64,000 bases of DNA from Boswellia sacra (GCA_013180625.2 SNVD02009916.1:248001-312000), one strand, 5' to 3'; counted from the first letter of the stretch, positions 32,016-44,299 are shown. Notes: generated from the sequence alone by a model not told the origin. Made by a program: numbers and translations.

Positions 32016-32744
32016 CTATGTAACTAGTTCTGTGTTTTCTATATAATTTGATACAGTTTTGACAGCAAATTCACCAAGACTCTCTATTGCTTCTTCATGT
32101 GAAAATTCTGCAAAATCATCACAATCATCAAACACAATTTTAGCGGATTCCATAATGTTTTCAATTCTCATGTTATAAATCCTATATGCTTTGCTATTCA
32201 ATGAATAACCAATAAAAAGACCATCATCACTTTTGACATCAAATTTGCCAAGTTGTGCTCTGTCATTAAGGATATAACATTTGCAACCAAACACATGAAA
32301 ATATTTGAGGTTAGGCTTTCTCCATTTCAGTAGCTCATAAGGTCTTTGACAGGTTCCTAGCCAAGTTGTGCATGTTGTATTGATTGCCTCTGCCCAAAGC
32401 CTCTTTGTAAGCTTTTTGCTGTTCAACATCACGCGAGCCATCTCTCGCAAGGTTCTGTTTTTCCTCTCCACTACGCCATTCTGCTCATGTGCCTTTGGAG
32501 TAGAGAATTCATGAGTGATGCCATAGAGCTTGCAAAAATTAGCATAACTCTCATTTTCAAATTCTTTTCCATGATCACTTCTGACCCTGATAATTCTTCC
32601 AATGTTTCTGTTCTGTTCATTTTCCAACCTGACACGTAAGTTCCTAAACACATCAAATGTATCAGATTTCTCTTTAACAAAATCTACCAAAGTATACCTT
32701 GAATAGTCATGTACACAAACAAAAAACATACGTTTTCCCTTCAA
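32016..32744 (-). pseudogene. Sirevirus A integrase
   Basis: A 242-codon stretch with the DDE core: D in VCVHDYSRY, D in RVRSDHGKEFEN and E in KAHEQNGVVERKN. It is followed by LKYFHVFGCKCYILND and GLFIGYSLNSKAYRIYN, typical of copia integrase. Its zinc-binding N-terminus continues to about 32900 and is then interrupted by element E at 32929. The remainder resumes at 38994. Confidence 0.88.
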
Positions 32745-32928
32745 TGGTTTGAACTTGCATTGGACCCATTAGATCCATATGTAATAGTTCAAGAATCTTC
32801 GAAGTACTAAGAAAAGAATTAGAAGCAGGTGAACTTTTAATTTACTTACCCTTTTGGTAAGGACCACACACAATGTAAAGTTTTTGTTCAAATTTAGGCA
32901 ATCCTCTAACTGCAGCAATCTTAGTTAG

Positions 32929-34279
32929 TGACACATCCAAAAAAGGATTGTCTCCCAAGTATAGGCGTATCAAAGTAATAAACCCGGTGAGACCAGGGTC
33001 GATCCACGAGGAAGGGGATTTTAGCGCTACAAATTTTAAGCTAAGCAAATATGATATGAATGATTCAAAGATATGACAAGATAATATCAACAATAGATAA
33101 GAATAATTAAAATACACAAATAAAAGGAATTAACACAATAATAATGAAAGCTAAGGTTAGGGAATCTGCCCTTGATAATTCAAATAAGGATAAACAACCT
33201 ATTTTAGTTATATGAATTATATTTGCTTCATTACCAATATTTATACCACTTCTTGTAAATGGGTTCAAGCATCCAATGTGCTAATCATCATATGTCTATA
33301 ACAAATCAAGGTTCCTAACTAGATTTTTGTCGGTAAGGAAGAACCATACGACATCTAGAAAGGATCCAAGCATTTGATTTGCCAAGGATTGTCGACAATG
33401 GATCAAGACCTCCACTTTACTAGTGGTGTCAAGATTGATTAAGAAAATAAATATAAATCATATAAAATAAACAACACAATATTATAACAATTAAGCACAT
33501 ATCAAAGGGTTAGAGAATCCTTACTCTCATATCAAAGGTTTCGCCATTTCACCTTAGCAAGAGATAAATTAGCAAGACATTATAAGAGAAAGAACACAAA
33601 ATGCAAGAAAAAGGAAATTCATTAATAACAATAAAGCACAAGAGAGAAACACAATACAAGATCCCAACAAAGGCTAAGATGCCCTAATGGGTCACAAGGC
33701 ACCTCTATTTATAGATACATTCAGGGGCAAACTTGTCAAATTACAAAGGAATAATTGTCAAATATTAGATGCACCAACTTTGACAATTGGGGTAATTAGG
33801 TGAATTAACTTATCAATTTTGACCTTGAATTATTGTGAATTTTAATCATATGTCTTCATGAAAGTCGTAGATATTTCTCTCAGCTTTCTAGAACATCTTG
33901 ATTCATATGATTTAGATACGTATTCTGAGAGATATGGTCAAAAAACTGAGGTATGATCAGGCTAGGTCGAAACTGCAGATTGGTTCACTTCAAGCCCATT
34001 TTTGGTCTACTAAGAGCCTGAATTTGATGATACTTGTGAAATGAAATCTTGTAGATAATTTAATCAGCTTTCCAAAACATTAATATTTGCACCATTCTGA
34101 TCTATAAATAGAAAGTTATGCCCATTTTACCGAACCTGTAACAAAACCAAAATTAAGAGAAACTTAATTCCAAAGATGCAAAGACAACAAACATGCTTAA
34201 GTTGAGGAATTTAATGACATTATTAATGCAATATGATGAATTAAACTCTTATTAAGCATACATATTTAAGTGTTCATCA
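32929..34279 (-). repeat. Element E 3' LTR
   Basis: 1351 bp, TGACACATCC to GTGTTCATCA. Minus-strand TATA-like TATAAATA at 33706-33713. Confidence 0.9.
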
Positions 34280-34292
34280 CACCCCCCAACCT
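34280..34292 (-). other. Element E polypurine tract
   Basis: Minus-strand CAGGTTGGGGGGTG (within 34280-34293) abutting the 3' LTR. Confidence 0.8.
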
Positions 34293-36255
34293 GCTTATTG
34301 CTAGTCCCTAGCAATTAAAGAGTTATTATTTAGAAGTGATTTGTAGAATTTTACATCCAAGGTGATCATTATTGCACTCTCCTTGATTTTATCCAAATAA
34401 ACAAACTCTCAACCAATTTTTTTATATGACTCATGTACCCTTCAGTCAAGATATCAATAAACCTTCTTTTTGTGCTCAGTCAACACATGACTATGGGGCT
34501 TATTAGAAAAAAGTCATATCGGTTCTAATATTTGTTAAGGCTAACAACCTTAGGTAGGGGGCATTTATTCATTTTATATTTTTTTTCTTCTTTTCTTTCT
34601 TTTTTTTTTTTTTGAAGGAATGCATCTTCAACCCATGTAGCGAGCCTTAGGCTAATGACTCCCAAACCAGTTGGCCTTAGGGCATTAGGTGTTAAGACAC
34701 CCCTACGAGCTTAACGACTAAGACACCCCTACGAGCTTAACGACTTGGGTTGTCGATGCTTTATTTTTGCTTAGAAACTTGTGAATAGTGTAATGGTCAA
34801 TCCCATTAAGCTTTCTCCTTAATCCATGTAGCGAGTTTTGAGCCAATAGCTCCCAAACCAGTTGGTCTTAAGGTATTAGGTGTTGAGGCACCCCTCGGGG
34901 TTAATTGCTTGATTTAAGGAGGCTACGAGACCAAACTTATCCATAATTGCTTTCTCTCTCTTTTTTTCCTCTTTTTTTGTTTTTTATTATTTTTTTGTTT
35001 TTTTGTTTTTTTGTTTTTTTGTTTTTTTAACTTTCCCCTTCCTTTGTGTTGTTATTCTAAACAAAACAAAAGAGCTCAAATATTGCAACATTTCATTTCG
35101 CCACCCACAATCATGCATCAAGGTATGTGTGTGTGTGAAGAAATGTTCATGAATACTTGCTTAATGAGTACATAAGCACACAATTTATTAAATGATAAGG
35201 TTGTGAGAGTTCACAGATTTGAATAATTCAAAGTGAAATGAATAAGACCTCCTTGTTATAAAATTCAAAAATCAAGACTAAATAATATCAAGTTAGCTAA
35301 AATGAGTTCACAAAATCAAAATAAAATGACAAATTGGTTAGAGTGGGTTTCAAGAGTTCAAACTGGTCCTCTTTACTCCACCATTCCTGACCTAGAATGC
35401 GTCTCAAGAGGATTTGAACTCCGTACACAATACTCTAAATCTAATTACTAACTTGCTTTTTTTTTTTTTTTGCAAGCAAAAGAAAATTAAAGACATACTT
35501 ATGTCTACTATCCTTCCCCCCCAACCAAATGAAACATTGTCCTCAATGTTTAAATGTAGAGAGATAAAGTATAGAAGACATTACCTGAAGCTTCTTTATT
35601 CAAGAGAGACGACATGAAAAACTCATAGAATAAAATGCTATAAATAAAATAAAAGACAAGAAATTTAAAAATTGATGGCACACATGCATATGTATAGGTA
35701 GTTGTGACTGTGGCTCACATCTTCCTCTAGTTTTACGTCCAGAAACGGTTTAAACACCTTCTATGAGTTGAGGATATGCTTCCCATCCAGTTTTCTTATA
35801 AACTGGCAAACAGGGTCATTTTGAGTCAGATTCCCAAGACTATGAAGAAAATGAGAGAAAAGAAAAGAAAATGAATGCAGGGTGAGCAACAGTTTTTAGG
35901 GAACTGAAAAACCGACTTTCAAAGCTATGGAGTACCATATCCACCCCTTGACCGAAAAATAAAAGACAAACACACACTAAAATAAAAACACATAAAATAA
36001 AATAAAAACAAACTAGAAATGATAGCAAAAATCAAGAATAAAAATAAAAATGAAAAATGAAAATATGACACAAACAAATAAAATTTGATTAAAATGGCAA
36101 AATAGGAATATCTTCGAAAGTAATTTACCACGATCAAAAATATGCCATTGAGGTGGTACCCTTCTTTTTCCTTTATTTGTAAGAATGGAAAAGATTACCA
36201 CTAATTGAGTTTTTCTATCCTTGAGGCATGCATTCTTGAGTGTGGATGTTTCTTC
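34293..36255 (-). other. Element E 3' untranslated region
   Basis: Conserved backbone shared with D: 35693-35850 matches D 17100-17250, 35531-35550 holds CATTGAGGACAATG, and 35340-35421 matches D 18600-18700. Repeats: a roughly 120-bp unit at 34628-34746 and 34819-34918, a 26-bp perfect tandem at 34694-34745, and a GT7 homopolymer ladder at 34985-35030. There is no LOG-like or CRP-like frame here. Confidence 0.65.
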
Positions 36256-37398
36256 CTACCTTTTTTCAAAACATGGCTCCCAACTCTTAATCTCTTTCAC
36301 CTGTATAAAATCAACTAATGAGAATTCTTTAGAAGCAATGGGCACTAGTTGCATACTTGGTTCAAATGAATTGGTTAACCCAATTTCTAAAGGACTTGAA
36401 AAATTCTTATTTTGGATATAGTCTTCCACATTAGTTTTACTCCTATTAGCTTCCTCATTTTCATCATGCCTGAAAAATTCATTAATGTTAAAATTTTGGT
36501 TAAGTTCCTTTGTATGATGACATGAGGGCATAAATGAGGATTCAATCTCTTCCTTGTTAGGTGTAGGTTTATTAACCTCTTCCTTACCCTTTAAGATTGA
36601 TTCATCATCTTTCTCATAGGGGTTAAAAATATGTTCTTTATCCACCTTACCTTTGTGAAGAGTACTTACCCAATCTTCATCTAGATGTTTGCCACTTGGA
36701 TTACTCACATGTGGATTGATGGAGTTTGGCTCTAGTTGAGATGGAAACTCACCTTTTTCATGAGTATTGAGTGCAAATTCAAGTATTTCAAGAGCATCAT
36801 TCAAGTTTTCCATAGTTTGAGTAACTTGACTATTAAAAGCCTCTTGCTTTGCAATGAATGAATCCAATATTTTTTCAAGATCCTTACAAGATGCATGATC
36901 ATGAGATTTTTGAAAATTTTGATACGATTGAAAGGGAGGTTGGTAAGATTGTGCATGATTATCATTCCTCCAATCAAAATTCAAGTGATTTTTCCATCCA
37001 AAATTGTGTTTGTAGGGATTAGGATTTGACCATTGAAAAGTGTCGAAAATATTGGTTTGTTCATGGAGACTTTTCCTAAAGGTAGGCACAATTGGGCAAT
37101 CATCCGTTGGATGATCACTAGAATTACAAGTGTGACAGACATTTTCTTGCATAGACCACATTTCTAAATCCTCGATTCTTTTAGCTAAGGATGCAAATTT
37201 GACATGAAGATCATGATTTTTCCTAAAGTTATAAATGTCTCTACTAGATGTTCTTAGCACCTCATAGGTGTCAACATTACTATAATTTTGGGCATTTTTC
37301 GCTAGTAAGTCTAGGAAATCCATGGCTTCATGGTTGAGATATTTTGCATCATAAGGGAAGACTATGCATGATTGTGTACAAGTTCTTATGTAATCCAT
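36256..37398 (-). CDS. Element E gag-derived protein lacking the capsid core
   Basis: An intact 380-codon frame. It begins MDYIRTCTQSCIVFPYDAK, matching the N-terminal gag signature of Athila-type elements. It passes directly to the region after the capsid domain (YEVLRTSSRDIYNFRKN, LAKRIEDLE), then a CCHC knuckle CHTCNSSDHPTDDC at about residues 89-102, repeated Trp/Asn/Phe-rich residues and a long acidic C-terminus. The central retrotransposon gag domain seen in element D (from FHGFAGEDP to the YFYEG region) is missing. A frame of this length kept open suggests it stayed translatable, or that the deletion is recent. Function, if any, would be RNA binding through the knuckle. Confidence 0.7.
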   Translation of the reverse strand: MDYIRTCTQSCIVFPYDAKYLNHEAMDFLDLLAKNAQNYSNVDTYEVLRTSSRDIYNFRKNHDLHVKFASLAKRIEDLEMWSMQENVCHTCNSSDHPTDDCPIVPTFRKSLHEQTNIFDTFQWSNPNPYKHNFGWKNHLNFDWRNDNHAQSYQPPFQSYQNFQKSHDHASCKDLEKILDSFIAKQEAFNSQVTQTMENLNDALEILEFALNTHEKGEFPSQLEPNSINPHVSNPSGKHLDEDWVSTLHKGKVDKEHIFNPYEKDDESILKGKEEVNKPTPNKEEIESSFMPSCHHTKELNQNFNINEFFRHDENEEANRSKTNVEDYIQNKNFSSPLEIGLTNSFEPSMQLVPIASKEFSLVDFIQVKEIKSWEPCFEKR

Positions 37399-37610
37399 TA
37401 ATGTTCTTGGTTGGGCACGAGAATGTTTTTCAAAGAAGATGAGTGGCTACAAATAATTCTATCAACTAATGCAAAAAGAAAGAAAAGATTAACACATGCA
37501 AGAAAAATAAAAATAGAAATGGGAAGAGAAAAGATGAACACATACAAGAAAAATAAAAATAGAAATGGGAAAAGAGAGTACTTACAATTTTGTACGCCAA
37601 ATTTTACCTT
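37399..37610 (-). other. Element E leader
   Basis: Purine-rich plus strand with two copies of AAAAATAGAAATGGGAA at about 37507-37530 and 37553-37575. Non-coding leader between primer site and gag. Confidence 0.5.
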
Positions 37611-37630
37611 CCCCGGCAACGGCGCCAAAA
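37611..37630 (-). other. Element E primer-binding site (tRNA-Asp type)
   Basis: Minus-strand TTTTGGCGCCGTTGCCGGGG, three bases from the 5' LTR. The core TGGCGCCGTTGCCGGGG matches element D. Confidence 0.9.
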
Positions 37631-37633
37631 ACT

Positions 37634-38988
37634 TGACACATCCGAAAAAGGATTGTCTCCCAAGCATAGGAGTGTCGAAGTAATAAACCCGGTGAGACCA
37701 GGGTCGATCCACGAGGAAGGGGATTTTAGCGCTACAAATTATAAGCTAAGCAAATATGATATGAATGATTCAAAGATATGACAAGATAATATCAACAATA
37801 GATGAGAATAATTAAAATACACAAATAAAAGGAATTAACACAATAATAATGAAAGCTAAGGTTAGAGGATCCGCCCTTGATAATTCAAATAAGGGTAAAC
37901 AACTTATTTTAGTTATATGAATTATATTTGCTTCGTTACCAATATTTATACCACTTCTTGTAAATGGGTTCAAGCATCCAATATGCCAATCATCATATGT
38001 CTACAACAAATCAAGGTTCCTAACTAGATTTTTGTCAGTAAGGAAGAACCATACGACATCTAGAAGGGATCCAAGCATTTGATGTGCCAAGGATTGTCGA
38101 CAATGGATCAAGACCTCCACTTTACTAGTGGTGTCAAGATTGATTAAGAAAATAAATATAAATCATAGAAAATAAACAACACAATATTATGACAATTAAG
38201 CACATATCAAAGGATTAGAGAATCCTTACTCTCATATCAAAGGTTTCGCCCTTTCACCTGAGCAAGAGAGAAATTAGCAACACATTATAAGAGAAAGAAC
38301 ACAAAATGCAAGAAAAAGGAAATTAATTAATAACATTAAAGCACAAGAGAGAAACACAATACAAGATCCCAGCAAAGGCTAAGATGCCCTAATGGGTCAC
38401 AAGGCACCTCTATTTATAGATACATTCAGGGACAAACTTGTCAAATTACAAAGGAATAATTGTCAAATATTAGATGCACCAACTTTGACAATTGGGGTAA
38501 TTATGTGAACCAACTTTGACCACTGATTTTGGCCTTGAATTATAGTGAATTTTAATCACATGTCTTCATGAAATCGTAGATATTTCTCTCAGCTTTCTAG
38601 AACATCTTGATTCATACAATTTGGATATGTATTTTGAGAGATATGGTCAAAATACTGAGGTATGGTCAGGCTGGGTTGAAACTGCAGATGGGTTCATTTC
38701 AAGCCCATTTTTGGTCCACGAAGAGCCCGAATTTGATGATACTTGTGAAATACAATCTTGTAGATAATTTAATCAGCTTTCCAAAACATTAATATTTACA
38801 CAATTATGATCTACAAATAGAAAGTTATGCCCATTTTACCAAACCTGTAACAAAACCAAAATTAAGAGAAACTTAATTCCAAAGATGCAAAGACTACAAA
38901 CATGCTTAAGTTGAGAAATTTAATGACACTATTAATGCAATATGATGAATTAAACTCTTATTAAGCATACATATTTAAGTGTTCATCA
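37634..38988 (-). repeat. Element E 5' LTR
   Basis: 1355 bp, TGACACATCC to GTTCATCA. Minus-strand TATAAATA at 38411-38418. GTTAG follows. Confidence 0.9.
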
Positions 38989-38993
38989 GTTAG

Positions 38994-39900
38994 TTTAACT
39001 AAGTTTTTATAATTCATGTGGCCAAGTCTTTGATGCCATACTTCTATTTTAGAGGTCTTAGCATGCAATGCACTCATTTTGTTAATAAGTAACAATTGTC
39101 ATTAGATCTAACACCTTTAAGAATGCAAATTTTGTCAAAAGCAAGAACCATACATTTATTCTTATTTAGCTCTACAGTATATTTATCATCACAAATCTAA
39201 CTAAAACTGAGAAAATTCACTTTAAGCCCTTTAACATAAAGGACATCATGAAACTCAAGTAAACTATCAACACACGATGTACCCTTACCCATTACTTTGC
39301 TCTTGGCACCATTTCTAAAGGTGATTGAACCTTGGATGCATGATCTAAAATTTTCAACAAATTTTTGTTATCTATCATATGTCTTGAACACCCACTATCA
39401 AAGTACCAAGAATCTTTAGTAAAGCAGATGAAGCAACATTACACTTATCTGTGTTCTTTTTAACCCAGTTTTGTTGTGCTTTATGTGACTATTCGTGTAG
39501 ATTATTCAGTTTATAACATCTAGGCCTAATATATCCTTTAACACCACAAAGTAACATGTTGGCACAATTTTTCTTATCACAGATGTTGTGGATTTAACAG
39601 AATGTGATGATGCACCATGAAATGAATTTTTGGAACTTTTGGAGGAAGAATTTTTACCTAAACTTGAAGTTCCCTTACCTGTACTTTGTGAGTTTCTTAT
39701 TTGCTTGAGATATCAGGTTTTGATGGTTCTGACTTTATTGAGGTTTTGACTTTTGTGAATTGCTTGATCTAGAAGCTTTGACAAATGTTGATTTTAAAGA
39801 GGATGCTTGGTTATGTGCTTCAAAAACCCAATCCATGCTTAATGCTACTATTTCTCCCTTGAACCAGAATTTCATCTAACTTTTTGGTTCCTTTTGACAG
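38994..39900 (-). pseudogene. Sirevirus A protease/integrase N-terminus, decayed
   Basis: Continues the integrase interrupted by element E. Minus-strand fragments correspond to B's GNVTCGDRAKSKIIGKG.. region near 39210-39400. Many stops. Confidence 0.55.
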
Positions 39901-41310
39901 AAATTGAATGGATACTTCATGCTTCTTTATGAACTCATCCTTTTCAGCTAACTCCAATTTCATTTTTCAATAGTTGTGTCAAGTTCAACAACATTCTCCT
40001 CCAAAAACACTTTCTCACATGTAACAACTTCCATTTCTTTAATCAACTACTGTATCCTTTTCTCATTTTCTCTGTTCTTTTGTATTTTAATTTTTCAGGC
40101 ATGATGAAGATCGTTCTGTGCTTCCTATAGTTCTTCGTAATAATTCATATCAAAAACAGATTCAATGTCAGGATCATTAGTTACCTCGATCGTAACTAAT
40201 CTAGTTGTCTCTGATATGACTCATTTTCATTTGTCTGATGCAAATGTAACAAATGCCATGCAACGATTCTGGTGTCCATCTCCTCTACTTTCAGAGTCAC
40301 TGTCACTCCAATTCAATCCTTTACCTTTCTTCTTTAAATTTGCACATTCAGACCTGATATGTCAGAATCCTGGGCACTCAAAATATTGCACTTGATTTTT
40401 TTTCTCAAGTTCCTTGTTTAATCTCTTCAAGTCAGCTGCATTTTTCTCTTCTTTCTGATTCTTAAACTGATTCTTCGTTTTGAAGTTTTTCTTAAGAAAT
40501 TTCTTAAGGTTTCTCACCATTAAAGCCATTTCTTAGTCATCTGAAATTTCTGAGTTGTCATCATCTTCAACATCTTTTGATGAAGAGGCAGCTAGAGCAA
40601 TGTATCTACTTTTCTTAATTTATGGCATGAATGTCAACTCATAGGATTGAAGTGATCCCAGTAGTTCATCGATGTTCAACTTATGAAGGTTTTGAGTATC
40701 AGCAACAATAGTTTGCTTTCGCTTAATATTTCTCAGGCGAGGAATTTAGTATTTTTAGAACAACATCCGCATCACTATAAGTCTTTCCCAATGAAGCTGT
40801 AGCATTTGTTATCTCATAAAGTCTTGCATAGAATTTTGATAACTGTCTCATGCTCTTGAATTTTGATTTTGTCGAATTGAGAGGCAAGCATCAAGGTTTT
40901 AGTCCTCTTGACTTATGTAGTCCTTTCATATTTGTGTTGAAGTCTCTCTCATGCATCTTTGGCTAATATGCAAGAAGAAATGACACCGAATGCTTTCAGA
41001 TTGACTGCATTGAAGACTGAATGAATGGCTTTGGAATTCTGTTGCGCTTCATCATAGTCTTATTGGTTCCAAGCTGATTCTTCTTTCACAGCTCTGACAC
41101 TTTCTTGATTAACTTGAGCAGGTGGAATCCATCCATAGACAATAGTTTTCTACACTCTCTCATCAATTGCTTTAAGAAAAAACTTCATCTTAGCCTTCTG
41201 GTACCCATAATTACTTTCATCAAGAAGAGGTGGATGATTAATTGACCCTTCGTGCTTATAAAAATCTATAGCTTCAAGAATAGTGAGAAGATCTACACAA
41301 ATCTAATTGT
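39901..41310 (-). pseudogene. Sirevirus A gag, decayed
   Basis: Minus-strand pieces: NHPPLLDESNYGYQKAKMKFFLKAIDERV near 41170-41250, AIHSVFNAVNLKAFGVIS near 40960-41040, and NLHKLNIDELLGSLQSYEL near 40640-40710. Interrupted by at least ten stops. Parallel to the better preserved gag of element B. Confidence 0.7.
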
Positions 41311-41327
41311 ACTATACTGTGATACCA
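41311..41327 (-). other. Sirevirus A primer-binding site
   Basis: Minus-strand TGGTATCACAGTATAGT, two bases from the LTR. TGGTATCA matches the initiator-tRNA-Met site used by Ty1/copia elements, and the next bases differ from element B (TGGTATCAGAGCAGG). Confidence 0.75.
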
Positions 41328-41329
41328 AT

Positions 41330-44123
41330 TGTAAGTTCTGAAGCTACGAACGTAGTTATGTAAAACAGAAATATAGCAGTTAAATCAGATATAATGAAAC
41401 CTAAATAAAATTGCATAGAGAAGATTAATGTGGTTCAGCTATAACCAATCTACGTCTAGGGGTAGCCAAGTTGCAATTCACTGTGATGTTCATGTTTACA
41501 AGGACTAGGGTTTTACAGTTGATGAACTCCCCATTCACTCACACTCACCTATCGTGAATAAACAACACTTTAATCTCCTAGAATTCCATCTATAGCAAAC
41601 CACTTTCTATCCTTGTTGCACTTCCCACAATTCAAGTCCCTCTCAAATTGTTTTACATGTTATGAACGAGGCTTTCATCTCACCAGAGCGCTTGCGACTA
41701 CGATACTATGTCAAAGCCTCTTTCAAGACTTAAGAGACTACAAATGAGCGATAGGCACGTCTGGAGAAATGGAGTCGCCACCCAAGTCTTCACTTGGAAA
41801 TGAACAGGGGCAATCTAATCCCTCACTTCAAGACCTAAACTACCCTCATCCCTTCGGAGATGGGTTTGAAAGTACTAGTCATTCGACCTGCCCGGATCAA
41901 AATCTAGCCTCCACTAGGGTATACCAACTAAGAATATCTTATATTGACATACAATCCACTTAAGTTGTTTGTTTTATACACACATTTCATTTTTATCCTT
42001 ATTTAAACATGTGAAGTGATAATTCAATCAAAGCAATAGTATATTCATAAATAGAAAGAGGGAGGAGAATATATTACATTGCCTTTAAACATAGGGGAAG
42101 GGGAAAAGGATTACAACGGTTGTTATTCAACAACAAAGTAAATTAACACTTTGTGTATCTCATTCATACATACAATCCATTACATATTCATGCATATTAT
42201 AAATTTAACATAGGCATTCAAGTCGAGACTTGATAAATAATCAACTCTTCACCATCATATGTGAGTCTATTCAATGTCTATTAAGTCTCTACATACACAT
42301 TCATGTCATTCAAGTATTCATTCTAAGTAATGGTCTCTCACCATCAATGTGAGTCCACCATCACTTCATGGCATCATACAATTCTATTTCTAAACATGAT
42401 ATATTCATAGTATATCCATACATTCATAAATGAAACAAAGTCATAATCTAGAATCACGACACTTCTATCTAGATTTGATATTTCTATCATGGGAATTCTA
42501 CCCTAGCATGACAATTCTATCCTATCCATAGTAATGATAATAAATCATGGCATTTGTAGCCTAAACATGGCTATCATGGCATATTCTAGTCTAAGTCAAA
42601 CAATCAAAATCAAACAAGGCTATTCTAGCCCAATCCAAGCATTCAAGGGGGTCATATGGTAATTCTGACCTATTCTATGCTATTTCTTAGCATGCTTCAA
42701 AGCAATTATAAGTTCTCCTAACATGATTATAATCATATGCTCTTAAGCATGATTCTAAGCATTCGCAAAGAAAATCAAATTCCTAAACATGATTCTAATA
42801 AAGAAGGGATAGCGAACTTACCTCCACATGCTTATCCACCTCACAAAACAAACAAAAGGGTTAAACAATTCATAAAACCTTAAACATGCTCCTAAGCATC
42901 AAAATAAACCCTAATCATGCTTAATTCTAAGAAAGAAAAATAAACAAGAAAATGGGAGAAAGAAGAGAGAACTGCTCTTAAGATGTACACTTTTTAGGTT
43001 TAGAGCAATAGAACGCCAAAAAATCTTTAAACTGGAAAAGTACTTCTCGAATTTTTGAGTATGTCGTCAAGAGAAAGAAGCGAGGATTATATTTAATAAT
43101 TGGTGTGCCTTGAAAAATGAGCTAAGGGGGGTTTATATAGGTGAGGATTGGAGTTGAAAAATGAAGCAAAGAAACAAAAAAGGAAGATTGGAATCAAAAT
43201 ATTCTAAAATTAAGGGATTAAAAACTGCCCAGTGGGCAGTTGTTAGTCAATAGTCTAGTGGCCATTTGACCGATAGGAAAATGTTGGTCAACAACCGGGC
43301 GGATGTTTGACAATCGGGTGGTAGGTTCTCCCTTCGATCCTTCCTATTTTGACACTTTGCAGTGTAGTCCCTTTTTACCTTTGTCTTTTCGATCATGTAT
43401 AACTTTTCAAGTTCAGCTCCAATTCACGATCTGTAAATTTCTATGAAAACTAGACATCTATAGCTTCACAATGGTATATGAATCATTAGTAAATTTCTAC
43501 TAGATTAATTTTTGTAATTTTTTCAAGTCACATATTAGTTTTCGAGAACTTCTATCGATCCCTTCTCACTTTAATTTTCTTAGCTTCCGAAGGCATTTTA
43601 GTCATTTCTATCACTTGACATTCATCATCATTTCATCATCGAGCCTTAAAAATTCAGTGTCTACACACTTTTCTATTAAGATACCCCACTTTTCTAGTTA
43701 ATCACAAACATGATAAATGAATAAGACTTATCACAGTCAAGCTTACTCAACAGAGTCGAAAGACTTCTAGCTTATATACAACTTGTTCAGCAAACTTTCC
43801 TTATTGAATAAGGATTCTTCAAGATCTTTCCTAATAATAATTATCTTGTAAATCTTATTCATATAGGAAAGATAAATCATGTTAGGATATTGAATAAATC
43901 AACAATATAAATCCATTCCTAAAGTGAGATAAAATCAATACTTTCCTAAAGTAAATCCAAATTATAAAAACCATATCCAGTTAAGTTACATATAACTGAA
44001 TCAGTTAAAAATAGGAAAGTAAAATAAAATAATGTAAGATTTGTTTTCTCCAAAAATGCCAACACATCTATGCCACATAGAGTCAAAAGGACACATGGCA
44101 GTCCACGTGGCATTGTCATAACA
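41330..44123 (-). repeat. Sirevirus A middle LTR, interrupted by a solo LTR
   Basis: TGTAAGTTCTG at 41330 and CATAACA at 44117-44123. Removing the solo LTR and one duplication copy leaves about 785 bp that aligns with 3588-4401. It has a primer site on one side (41311-41327) and a polypurine tract on the other (plus ATCTCCTCC at 44124-44132), so it is shared by two internal regions. Confidence 0.85.
41661..43665 (-). repeat. Solo LTR of the element C family
   Basis: 2005 bp, TATGAACGAGGC to GTGTCTACA, homologous throughout to both element C LTRs. No internal sequence on either side. Flanks CATGT (41656-41660) and CACTT (43666-43670) each differ by one base from CACGT. The uninterrupted Sirevirus A LTR has TACGT at the matching place (3914-3918), which supports an original CACGT-like target. 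Confidence 0.8.
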
Positions 44124-44294
44124 ATCTCCTCCTTTTGAATTTTGAGAGAAAAACACAAAGTAAAATAACCTGCATAAAATCAGTTAGTAATAACAAGATT
44201 ATAATAGGGAAACAAATCAGAATAGCATTAAAGCAGTTACAAAAATTAACCTACAAAAGAACTTTGGTTAATCACCTTTAGCATTGTCCTAACA
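44124..44294 (-). other. Second internal stub and truncated third LTR of Sirevirus A
   Basis: 44124-44280 aligns with the polypurine tract and adjoining interior at 4402-4558. At 44281-44294 GCATTGTCCTAACA equals the last 14 bases of the LTR (4388-4401, one or two differences). AAACA, the target duplication, follows. So the outermost LTR has been almost wholly deleted. Confidence 0.75.
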
Positions 44295-44299
44295 AAACA

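Larger units (their letters stand above)
32929..38988 (-). mobile_element. Athila-type non-autonomous element E (gag only)
   Basis: 6060 bp with LTRs 32929-34279 and 37634-38988, perfect target duplication GTTAG (32924-32928 and 38989-38993), primer site matching tRNA-Asp (37611-37630) and polypurine tract (34280-34292), all minus strand. The 3.35-kb interior holds a gag-derived ORF and 3' untranslated sequence but no protease, RT or integrase. This matches the class of terminal-repeat elements with only a gag domain (TR-GAG). LTRs differ by about 4% over the part compared. Inserted in Sirevirus A integrase. Confidence 0.9.
3588..44294 (-). mobile_element. Sirevirus A (Ty1/copia), multi-LTR, heavily nested
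   Basis: Minus-strand element in window order: 3' LTR (3588-4401), accessory ORF remnants, pol, gag, primer-binding site (41311-41327), LTR (41330-44123), a second internal stub with its own polypurine tract (44124-44280), and a 14-bp end of a third LTR (44281-44294). The outermost flanks are AAACA (3583-3587 and 44295-44299), so the whole array behaves as one insertion. The two long LTRs differ by about 15% in the part compared, so it is old. It hosts element C (5864-28642), element E (32929-38988) and a solo LTR (41661-43665). Gag and pol are broken by many stops. Confidence 0.85.

Noticed and set aside
37398..37712. 104-codon hydrophobic minus-strand frame upstream of element E gag
   Set aside because: It spans the primer-binding site and LTR edge; its Phe/Leu run comes from the purine-rich leader read antisense.
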